DNA of 5,412 nucleotides, from assembly GCA_051881775.1 (NCBI GenBank), contig JBJEQN010000127.1, positions 1 to 5,412 on the forward strand. Direction: 5' to 3'. The position numbers and the translations under genes were made by a program. Shown one piece after another: positions 1 to 5,374 of the stretch; within the stretch, counting starts at the first letter, position 1, and every line of letters begins with the position of its first letter. Source of the stretch: UMGS363 sp051881775 (lineage in GTDB: Bacteria > Bacillota > Clostridia > Oscillospirales > Ruminococcaceae). The notes below the pieces were generated by a model. The model worked only from the letters and a program-made list of their open reading frames with translations, searched no databases and had not been told where the DNA came from.

Positions 1-15
1 TTATGGGATAGAAAT

Positions 16-98
16 AGGCGCAATTCACATAGTCGGTTCCACAAGTTTTGTGATACACAAAACATTACTTGGTTCCACTCTTGATATGAATTGCGCCT
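16..98. repeat. Nested inverted-repeat element with twin GGTTCCAC boxes
   Basis: Perfect 12-bp arms at 16-27 and 87-98 (AGGCGCAATTCA / TGAATTGCGCCT) enclose a second perfect 8-bp hairpin, GTTTTGTG at 45-52 and CACAAAAC at 56-63, with an ATA loop. The inner stem can gain three more pairs (42-44 with 69-71) across an ATTAC bulge. Identical GGTTCCAC copies at 35-42 and 71-78 sit symmetrically on either side of the inner hairpin. The element ends in TTTT on the plus strand (98-101), so it could help terminate a gene lying left of the window. The ordered interior suggests more than a terminator: a structured RNA, a protein-binding site or a small dispersed repeat. No target-site duplication is visible at its edges. 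I do not recognise the family. Confidence 0.55.
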
Positions 99-163
99 TT
101 TGGATTCGTTACTTTATTTGTTTTTGCTGTTACAATGCGTTATGCCATAGTTTTGGGGAGTTT

Positions 164-235
164 CGCTCTCTGCGGAGAGCGACTTAGGGGCTCCGCGCCC
201 CTAAGAACCTGCGCCAAAGGGACTCATCCCTTTGG
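164..235. repeat. Triple-hairpin palindromic intergenic repeat
   Basis: Three perfect hairpins follow one another. The first is CGCTCTC/GAGAGCG (164-170, 175-181) with a TGCG loop. The second is CTTAGGGGC/GCCCCTAAG (183-191, 197-205) with a TCCGC loop. The third is CCAAAGGGA/TCCCTTTGG (214-222, 227-235) with a CTCA loop. G+C-rich flanks from about 151 to 241 probably belong to the same unit. It lies 14 bp beyond the stop codon of the minus-strand GGDEF gene, where a terminator or mRNA-stabilising 3' structure would be expected. No hairpin is followed by a run of T on either strand, so it is not a classical intrinsic terminator. From memory, very similar hairpin cassettes recur between genes in Ruminococcus-like genomes, in the manner of REP elements; this could not be searched here. 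Confidence 0.7.
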
Positions 236-249
236 AATCCCATTTCTTA

Positions 250-2205
250 TCAGTTTATTCTCTGCTTTTTCCTTGCGATCTTGTTTTTATACATCTTTTC
301 ATCCGCTTCATTCAGCACAGCGTCTATGCCTGCTTCGGGGAAAAACAATCTCAGGCTGTAGCCTATGCTTGCGGATATTTCATAGGGCTTTGCCGCCGAC
401 TTATTGACCTCGGTAACGGCAAGGCTCAGGCGTTCCGAACGGACAATTGCGTCTATGGCGGAATATTCACCTATGCCGATGATGTAAAATTCATCGCCGC
501 CTGCTCTTACGCATATTTCCCTGTTCCTTGTAACGCTGCGCACGGCTGCTGCAATGGCGCTTATCCCGTAGTCGCCCTCGTTATGACCGTATGTATCGTT
601 GATATGCTTCAAGCCGTCCATATCCACAACGAAAACTATGATGTTATCTCCCGGCTTTGCCTCGTTACGCATCTGATTAAGGTGCGTTTCCATTCCACGG
701 CGGTTGTAAAGACCCGTCATAGCGTCACGCTCGGAGAACTTGCGCAGTTCTTCCTGTATCCTCATCATTTCAACGGCGTTGTTGACGTTTCTTATCCAGT
801 TCCTGAAAACGATATTTATTTTATGCTTCTGGGAAAGCGGACATTCAAGCACCGCATAGCCCAAAGGCTCTTCCTTGAAATGAATGGGAGAAAAATAGAA
901 CACCGCAGGTTCGCTGCGTTCCTCGTCAAGCTCCGGAAGCATAACTCCCGTATCAAAAGAATAAAGAGAGGAATTTCCGGAATATTTTATTGCTTCTCTG
1001 CCGTTCTCCGAACCTTGCGTAAGCACCACCGTTCTCATTCGGTCAGCGTATCCCTTGATCTTATCGTGGGTCGTATCCAGCCAGTTCTCTTCAAGGCAGA
1101 GGTACAGCTTGCCGTAAGGACGGACAAGGTACTCGCTGGCGGCGATTTTTTGCAGGCAGTCCTCAACGCCGTCCGCACTTGTAAGGTTCTCGAACATATA
1201 GCTTTCAAGGAGCATTCCGATGTCTATATCGTCAGGCATTTTTCCGCCCACAAAGTTATGGTTGACGTTATAAAGGGAGGAATTAAGACATTCCTTTACA
1301 TAGCTCATATTTTCGGCACAGCCGCAGCTTGCGCATATCCTCAGACCTTGTCCCGAAAATGACGGAGTGCTTGTATCTGCAGCCCCCGGCTCTATGATAT
1401 TATGTATGGTCTCCACAGATTTTGCCGCAGCAGCCACAACATCGGGAACGTAGGTAGTAATTGCAGGCTCGTTTATGGCAGCTTCGGCAGTTGCATCGTA
1501 GCCCGTGACTATGACCTGTCCGGGAACGTCCACACCTTTTTCGATAAGCTTGTTTGCAAGACCTATCGCCATATGGTCGCTGGCGCAGATCACTGCTTCG
1601 GGCATTTCGACCTCTCCCGAGCTTATCTTTTCCGCAAGATCTTCGCCGCCGCTGTACCAGAAATCACCGTAAAAGATATTTTCTTTTTTTATCTCAAAGC
1701 CACGTTTTTCGTAAACGTCGGTAAAGCCGCCCAGTCTTTTCTCGGAAACGCCGTAATGCTCCATGCCCGTCAGAAAATATATCTTATCGGGGCTGCACTT
1801 GTGAACGTCAAGGATATGCTCGGTAATAACGGAAAAAGCCGATCTGTCGTCTGTTTCTATAACGGGATAATCTCCGAAGGGCAGATCTATGGAAACAACG
1901 GGCTTTGTACATTCCTTTTTAAGCCGTTCAAGCAGCGCCTCCGGAACTTCCTTATTATTATCTTCCGTAAGGCTTATGGCAGGGAGGATAACGCCGTCCA
2001 GCCTTTCAAAGTTTATCATCTCAAAAATATTAAGCTCTCCGCTCAGATAATCCTTATAATAATGGCACACCTGAACAAGGGGAGCGAAGACCGCACAGTC
2101 ATAGCCGTATTTTCCGCACTGCGCAAAAACTCCATCCATTATTCGCTGCTGATAAACAGCTTCGGGATTGGGAAGCAGCAATCCTATAAGTTTTCTTCTG
2201 CTCAC
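250..2205 (-). CDS. Cytoplasmic sugar-sensor diguanylate cyclase (LacI-type binding domain, GAF-like region, GGDEF)
   Basis: This 651-residue protein is predicted to make cyclic di-GMP from two GTP under control of a bound ligand. Residues 1 to about 272 resemble the periplasmic-binding-protein-like sensor of LacI regulators: a LIGLLLPNP start, RLGGF at 157-161, CASDHMAIG at 207-215, VTGYD at 233-237 and ITTYVPD at 249-255. The LacI helix-turn-helix is absent, and no signal peptide or membrane segment is seen, so it should act in the cytoplasm. A cysteine cluster (CASCGC, 291-296) precedes a roughly 170-residue GAF-like region (SPIHFKEEPLGYAVLE, 439-454) and a linking helix at about 470-493. 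The cyclase domain is complete: DAMTGLYNRR (494-503), the metal-site DMD (528-530), GGDEF (569-573), SIGYS (613-617) and ADEKMYKNK (634-642). The inhibitory RxxD site reads RNRE (560-563). Translation starts at GTG, set by a perfect Shine-Dalgarno. It is divergent from the secreted-protein gene. The domain assignment is firm; the ligand is unknown. Confidence 0.93.
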   Translation of the reverse strand: MSRRKLIGLLLPNPEAVYQQRIMDGVFAQCGKYGYDCAVFAPLVQVCHYYKDYLSGELNIFEMINFERLDGVILPAISLTEDNNKEVPEALLERLKKECTKPVVSIDLPFGDYPVIETDDRSAFSVITEHILDVHKCSPDKIYFLTGMEHYGVSEKRLGGFTDVYEKRGFEIKKENIFYGDFWYSGGEDLAEKISSGEVEMPEAVICASDHMAIGLANKLIEKGVDVPGQVIVTGYDATAEAAINEPAITTYVPDVVAAAAKSVETIHNIIEPGAADTSTPSFSGQGLRICASCGCAENMSYVKECLNSSLYNVNHNFVGGKMPDDIDIGMLLESYMFENLTSADGVEDCLQKIAASEYLVRPYGKLYLCLEENWLDTTHDKIKGYADRMRTVVLTQGSENGREAIKYSGNSSLYSFDTGVMLPELDEERSEPAVFYFSPIHFKEEPLGYAVLECPLSQKHKINIVFRNWIRNVNNAVEMMRIQEELRKFSERDAMTGLYNRRGMETHLNQMRNEAKPGDNIIVFVVDMDGLKHINDTYGHNEGDYGISAIAAAVRSVTRNREICVRAGGDEFYIIGIGEYSAIDAIVRSERLSLAVTEVNKSAAKPYEISASIGYSLRLFFPEAGIDAVLNEADEKMYKNKIARKKQRIN

Positions 2206-2210
2206 CGGCG

Positions 2211-2220
2211 CACCTCCTTA
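2211..2220 (-). promoter_or_regulatory. Ribosome binding site of the GGDEF gene
   Basis: Read on the minus strand this is TAAGGAGGTG, matching the 16S rRNA anti-Shine-Dalgarno over ten bases. The AGGAGG core (2213-2218) lies 7 nt from the GTG codon at 2205-2203. This fixes a GTG start and implies efficient translation initiation despite the non-ATG codon. Confidence 0.85.
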
Positions 2221-2251
2221 ACATAGTTAAATTAAAAAAACAGTCATTTAA

Positions 2252-2281
2252 ATAATACATTAATATAGTGAACTTTTACAA
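2252..2281 (-). promoter_or_regulatory. Possible promoter of the GGDEF gene
   Basis: On the minus strand, TTGTAA (2281-2276) and TATTAT (2257-2252) are separated by 18 bp. They match four and five of the six consensus sigma-A bases. Transcription would begin near 2245, giving a leader of about 40 nt. The surrounding DNA is very AT-rich, so a chance match is possible and other -10-like hexamers exist nearby. Confidence 0.4.
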
Positions 2282-2467
2282 CAGATTTAAAGAACATTTT
2301 ATTAATATCCAAAAAATCCGACATAAAATTTCAACAAAGCAAGCTTTATACCGTAAAATTGACCGTTTTTAAGCAATAATTGTGCGGTACTGCCTTTATT
2401 CCTGCACAAATTTCCCGTTCTTTTTCAGAAAAAATCACCAAAACAGCAGGTTTGCAAGAAAATACAG
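2282..2467. other. AT-rich divergent intergenic core, no gene seen
   Basis: This is the middle of the 370-bp gap between the divergent GGDEF and secreted-protein genes. No reading frame with a plausible ribosome binding site is present. Weak dyads can be seen: AAAGC-AA-GCTTT at 2336-2347, and TTGTGC (2380-2385) with GCACAA (2404-2409). Either could be a regulator site, but neither is stronger than expected by chance in such DNA. Confidence 0.5.
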
Positions 2468-2496
2468 TTGACATCGGGAAAAAAATGTGCTATATT
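2468..2496 (+). promoter_or_regulatory. Strong sigma-A promoter of the secreted-protein gene
   Basis: A perfect TTGACA -35 box (2468-2473) is followed after exactly 17 bp by TATATT (2491-2496), a five-of-six -10 box. An extended -10 TGc (2488-2490) directly precedes the -10 box. Transcription should start near 2503, leaving a leader of about 73 nt before the ATG at 2576. This is the best promoter in the window and suggests high expression unless repressed. Confidence 0.85.
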
Positions 2497-2518
2497 TAGG
2501 GTAATGTATTATACCCTA
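2497..2518. promoter_or_regulatory. Operator-like palindrome at the transcription start
   Basis: Arms TAGGGTA (2497-2503) and TACCCTA (2512-2518) form a perfect 7-bp inverted repeat with an 8-bp centre. It begins immediately after the -10 box and spans the predicted start site, the usual place for a repressor operator. It would also put a short hairpin at the 5' end of the transcript. The matching regulator is unknown, and the lack of a central CG argues against a typical LacI-family site. Confidence 0.5.
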
Positions 2519-2561
2519 TATGGCATACGGCAAAATACAGAAAAATACAACATCTTTTAGG

Positions 2562-2568
2562 AGAGGTG
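2562..2568 (+). promoter_or_regulatory. Ribosome binding site of the secreted-protein gene
   Basis: AGAGGTG ends 7 nt before the ATG at 2576. An overlapping AGGAG at 2559-2563 is 12 nt away, which is less well placed. Together they support the start chosen for the secreted protein, whose signal peptide begins exactly there. Confidence 0.7.
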
Positions 2569-2575
2569 CATTGTC

Positions 2576-3304
2576 ATGAAAACATCAAAGATCTTCGGAG
2601 TAGCTGCTGCAGCTGCAATTGCCGCTTCAGCTCTCGCAGTTCCCGCTTCCGCTGAAGGCACATACCACGCATATATCGGTATCCAGTCCGCAAGCTATTC
2701 CTTCAGAAACGCTTGGTATGAACCCAGCTACGGCAAGGGCGTTACAGGCGACGACGGTATGGTTTACTTTGACCAGATCACAGGCTGGGACGGTCCTACC
2801 GCTGTAAACAAGGGCGGCGTATTCACAGACGCTGAGATCACAGGCGACGGTACATATACTGTTTCCGTAACAGATTTCGACTTCGGCGCTGACGAGACCC
2901 TTAACCTTCTTTTCGTTTCCACAGATATTCCTCTTGACGCAGGTATCACTATCAGCGACGTTAAGGTTATCATGGACGGCAACACAAAGTACACATTCGA
3001 TGAAGCTTACCTCAGCCCCGACGCTACAGAATACGTTGAGCCTATGTGCATCAACATCTGGAACGACGACCTGGGCAAGGCTGACGGACTTTTCGGCTAC
3101 ATGATGCCTACAAGCTCCGTTGAGATCTCCTTCACAGTTTCCGGCATGGGCGACGCTTCCGCTGCTGCTGCTGATACAACAGACGCTTCCGCAGACGTTG
3201 CTGAAACAACATCCGCTTCTACAGGCAATACAGCTGCTGCTGTTATCGCTTCTGTAATGGCTGTTGCAGGTGCTGCTGCTGTTGCAACAAAGAAGAGAAA
3301 GTAA
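2576..3304 (+). CDS. Secreted beta-rich protein with C-terminal membrane anchor, function unknown
   Basis: The 242-residue product begins with a classical Sec signal peptide: KTSK, a hydrophobic Ala-rich core, and a probable cut after ASA at residue 26. The mature domain (about 28-191) is rich in aromatic, Gly and Asp residues. Its alternating strand-like patterns (YTVSVTDFDFG 94-104, LNLLFVSTDIPL 109-120, ITISDVKVIMDG 124-135, VEISFTVSG 182-190) suggest a beta-sandwich like those of carbohydrate-binding modules. A low-complexity Ala/Ser/Thr/Asp spacer (192-217) leads to a hydrophobic helix (about 219-238) and a KKRK tail. This architecture places the domain outside the cell, held in the membrane. 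No LPXTG sortase motif is present; the nearest similar spot is STGN at 215-218. It has its own strong promoter and terminator. I do not recognise a named family, and the carbohydrate-binding role is inferred only from fold pattern and neighbours. Confidence 0.9.
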   Translation: MKTSKIFGVAAAAAIAASALAVPASAEGTYHAYIGIQSASYSFRNAWYEPSYGKGVTGDDGMVYFDQITGWDGPTAVNKGGVFTDAEITGDGTYTVSVTDFDFGADETLNLLFVSTDIPLDAGITISDVKVIMDGNTKYTFDEAYLSPDATEYVEPMCINIWNDDLGKADGLFGYMMPTSSVEISFTVSGMGDASAAAADTTDASADVAETTSASTGNTAAAVIASVMAVAGAAAVATKKRK

Positions 3305-3335
3305 TTTCTTCTATTTGATTGCGAAATTATGAACT

Positions 3336-3372
3336 AAAAAATCCCCGTATCAATTTGGTACGGGGATTTTTT
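3336..3372. terminator. Intrinsic terminator after the secreted-protein gene
   Basis: CCCCGTA (3343-3349) pairs with TACGGGG (3359-3365), and flanking A and T runs (3336-3341 and 3367-3372) extend the stem. The TTTTTT run follows the G+C-rich stem on the plus strand. The A run gives the same layout on the minus strand, so it could work in both directions. It lies 31 bp after the stop codon and separates this gene from the lipoprotein gene. Confidence 0.92.
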
Positions 3373-3418
3373 GTGCAAAACGATAAAATTCAAGTTAAAA
3401 AATTATGCGTAATCTGTA

Positions 3419-3447
3419 TTGTTTATGTTTCAAATTAGTGCTATAAT
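3419..3447 (+). promoter_or_regulatory. Promoter of the solute-binding lipoprotein gene
   Basis: A perfect TATAAT -10 box (3442-3447) carries an extended TGc (3439-3441). Seventeen bp upstream lies TTGTTT (3419-3424), which keeps only the TTG of the -35 consensus. Extended -10 promoters tolerate weak -35 boxes. Transcription should start near 3454, giving a leader of about 70 nt that contains the inverted repeat and operator-like site described separately. Confidence 0.7.
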
Positions 3448-3459
3448 ATTAAATATAAA

Positions 3460-3488
3460 CATTTTGGAATTGTTGTTGTTCCAAAATG
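3460..3488. promoter_or_regulatory. Perfect 10-bp inverted repeat in the lipoprotein leader
   Basis: CATTTTGGAA (3460-3469) and TTCCAAAATG (3479-3488) are exact reverse complements around a 9-nt centre of three TTG units. It begins about 6 nt after the predicted transcription start. As DNA it could be an operator; as RNA it would form a 5' stem-loop that may stabilise the mRNA or tune translation. The lack of a T run rules out an ordinary terminator. Its right end overlaps the first three bases of the cre-like site. Confidence 0.65.
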
Positions 3489-3500
3489 AAAACGATTGCA
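3486..3500 (+). promoter_or_regulatory. cre-like (CcpA/LacI-family) operator
   Basis: ATGAAAACGATTGCA fits every fixed position of the relaxed catabolite-responsive element WTGNAANCGNWNNCW and has the central CG typical of LacI-family operators. The 14-bp core is 10/14 palindromic. It lies downstream of the promoter and 23 bp before the start codon, where a bound repressor would block transcription. The site predicts carbon catabolite repression, or control by a local LacI-type regulator. The relaxed consensus is permissive, so position and the transport function of the gene add weight. Confidence 0.55.
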
Positions 3501-3511
3501 AAACTTATTTC

Positions 3512-3517
3512 AGGAGG
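3512..3517 (+). promoter_or_regulatory. Ribosome binding site fixing the lipoprotein start
   Basis: AGGAGG lies 6 nt before the ATG at 3524. This selects 3524 over in-frame upstream starts near 3419 and 3425, which fall inside the promoter and lack a Shine-Dalgarno sequence. Confidence 0.9.
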
Positions 3518-3523
3518 TTTGAC

Positions 3524-5353
3524 ATGAAATTCAAGAAAATTGCTGCCGGAGTTCTTTCTCTGGCTATGGTAGCTTCTCTTGCAGGCTGCGGCGGCTCTGC
3601 CACCAATGATAATGCAGGAAATACCACTTCTGCTGCCGCTGATGCAGGCAATGACGCAGACACTTCCGCAGATAACGGTTCAAGCGATGCTTCTTCCGGA
3701 AACGAGGCTGCAAGTGATGTTCCTTCCTTCTCCGAGCTTTACGGAGACGAGACCATCCAGCTCACCGTTTACAGCCAGCTGGCTAACTATTCCGGCAAGC
3801 TCACAGGTTGGTTTGCAGAGCTTATGAAGCAGAAGTTCAACTGCGAAATGACAATTATCCCCGAAGCTGACGGTGCTTTCGATACAAGAATGGAAGCAGG
3901 CAACCTTGGTGACATCGTTATTTTCGGCTCCAACGGCTCAAACTATCAGCGTGCCGCTCTCGGCGGAATGCTCTTTGACTGGAACGAAGACGACATTCTT
4001 TCCGATTACGGTCCCTATGTAAAGGAAAATATGCCCTACGCACTCCAGAACAACGCTAACCTTAACGATTCCTTCGGCGCAGGCAACGTAGTTTACGGCT
4101 TCGGTCACAACGTTGCTACAAACCCCGAGGATCACGAAGCGTTCTTCTACACAATGGACGTTCGTTGGGATCTCTATAAAGAACTTGGTTATCCCGAAGT
4201 TAAAAACCTTGACGAATTCTATGACCTTATGGTACAGATGAAGGAGATCTGCCCCACCGATGAAGCAGGCGGAGAGACCTATGCAACCTCTCTCTGGCCC
4301 GACTGGGACGGAAACATGGTAATGTACGTTAAGGCATTCGCAACCTGCTACTGGGGCTACGATGAACTTGGCTTCGGTCTTTACGATGTTGAAAACGGTG
4401 ATTTCCACTATGCTCTTGAAGAAAACGGACCTTACCTCCAGAGCCTTAAGTTCTTTAACAGACTCTATCAGGCAGGTCTCCTTGACCCCGACTCCATGAC
4501 CCAGACCTACAACGAAATGAGTGAAAAGGTTACAGTCGGCGGTACATTCTTCTCTATCTTCGACTATTCCGGTTCTGCTCTCTTTAACACAGACGAGCAT
4601 CTTTCCGCAGGCAAAGCAATGTACCCTGTAGTTCCTCAGGACGCTACTCCTCTTTGCTACGGTATGAACGTTCTCGGCGGCAACAGAATCTGGACTATCG
4701 GCGCAAACACCGAATATCCCGAGCTTTGCATGGCTATCATCAACTACCTTACAACTCCCGAAGGCTATATGACATACTGGTACGGTCCTAAGGACGTATG
4801 CTGGTACTACGACGACGAAGGCAACACCTGCTTCACAGAGCTTGGCGAAGCTGCATACAAGGACAGAAAGGGTACAAATATGCCTGCTGAATGGGGCGGC
4901 ATTTCCTTCGACGAAGGTACCTTCCAGGCTAACAACACAACATGGACAAAGGACGCTTCCAACCCCGATTCCAACGGCGAAACATACAACTGCGAAAACT
5001 GGAAGAGCAGACGTACAGACGCAGCTTATGACATTCTTGCCGACTGGAGAGATGTAACAGGAATGTACAACACCCAGGAATACATGGACAGCGTTCCTCA
5101 CAAGGTTTCCCTTGCAACATCCTATTCCGAATCAGACAGATCCGATGACCTTAAGATCATTTGGGAACAGGTTGCAAAGTGCATCGTTGCTTACTCATGG
5201 CAGGCAATCTATGCAGCTGACGACGCTGAATACGACAGGATCGTTTCCGAAATGAAAACAAAGTGCGAAAGCTACGATCCCGACGGTCAGTGCCTTGCAT
5301 GGTGCGAAAACGAAGCAGCTCTCAGATGCTCTCTTGAAGACCAGGTAAGATAA
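3524..5353 (+). CDS. Extracellular solute-binding lipoprotein of a sugar-type ABC transporter
   Basis: The 609-residue product should bind a carbohydrate or similar solute at the outer face of the membrane and pass it to an ABC permease. Residues 1-22 form a lipoprotein signal peptide with KFKK, a hydrophobic core and the lipobox LAGC, so Cys22 is the lipid anchor. Residues 23-66 are a flexible Ala/Ser/Asp/Asn spacer. The binding domain follows (about 70-605). Its start (ETIQLTVYSQ), the DIVIFG stretch (130-135), a hinge-like region with FFYTMDVRWDLYKELGYPE (207-225), and NLDEFYDLMVQMKEI (228-242) are typical of family 1 extracellular binding proteins. The length fits the large LplA-like subgroup rather than the roughly 420-residue MalE type. 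Many Trp and Tyr residues suit sugar stacking. The mature chain has 13 cysteines besides the anchor, unusual for an exported protein but plausible in a strict anaerobe. No permease is in the window. The substrate cannot be assigned. Confidence 0.93.
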   Translation: MKFKKIAAGVLSLAMVASLAGCGGSATNDNAGNTTSAAADAGNDADTSADNGSSDASSGNEAASDVPSFSELYGDETIQLTVYSQLANYSGKLTGWFAELMKQKFNCEMTIIPEADGAFDTRMEAGNLGDIVIFGSNGSNYQRAALGGMLFDWNEDDILSDYGPYVKENMPYALQNNANLNDSFGAGNVVYGFGHNVATNPEDHEAFFYTMDVRWDLYKELGYPEVKNLDEFYDLMVQMKEICPTDEAGGETYATSLWPDWDGNMVMYVKAFATCYWGYDELGFGLYDVENGDFHYALEENGPYLQSLKFFNRLYQAGLLDPDSMTQTYNEMSEKVTVGGTFFSIFDYSGSALFNTDEHLSAGKAMYPVVPQDATPLCYGMNVLGGNRIWTIGANTEYPELCMAIINYLTTPEGYMTYWYGPKDVCWYYDDEGNTCFTELGEAAYKDRKGTNMPAEWGGISFDEGTFQANNTTWTKDASNPDSNGETYNCENWKSRRTDAAYDILADWRDVTGMYNTQEYMDSVPHKVSLATSYSESDRSDDLKIIWEQVAKCIVAYSWQAIYAADDAEYDRIVSEMKTKCESYDPDGQCLAWCENEAALRCSLEDQVR

Positions 5354-5374
5354 GCTTAAATTTATAAAAGCCAA

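Noticed and set aside
16..101. Reading the nested palindrome as a simple intrinsic terminator or a transposon end
   Set aside because: Only four T residues follow the outer stem, the interior is too long and ordered for a typical terminator, and no target duplication or transposase is visible.
2..186. Open frame from the window edge to a TAG at 184-186, possibly the end of an upstream gene
   Set aside because: It crosses the nested palindrome and part of the hairpin repeat, is Cys/Phe-rich without protein-like pattern, and has no recognisable domain.
135..407. 90-codon open frame on the plus strand
   Set aside because: It reads through the triple-hairpin repeat into the antisense of the GGDEF gene, lacks a ribosome binding site, and looks like a translated repeat.
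232..1362. 376-codon open frame on the plus strand
   Set aside because: It is antisense to the GGDEF gene, starts inside the palindromic repeat without a ribosome binding site, and its translation shows no domain; the opposite strand encodes clear conserved motifs.
1402..2226. 274-codon open frame on the plus strand
   Set aside because: It is antisense to the LacI-type sensor domain, has no Shine-Dalgarno, and runs through the real gene's start and ribosome binding site.
2359..2387. TTGACC as a second plus-strand -35 box
   Set aside because: No -10-like hexamer is present at 16-18 bp spacing.
3419..3523. In-frame 35-codon upstream extension of the lipoprotein gene
   Set aside because: It contains the promoter, inverted repeat and operator-like site, and would bury the signal peptide; AGGAGG fixes the start at 3524.
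3938..5101. 387-codon open frame on the minus strand
   Set aside because: It is antisense to the solute-binding lipoprotein. Its Val/Cys-rich composition is what reversed codons of that gene give, and it has no plausible start signal.
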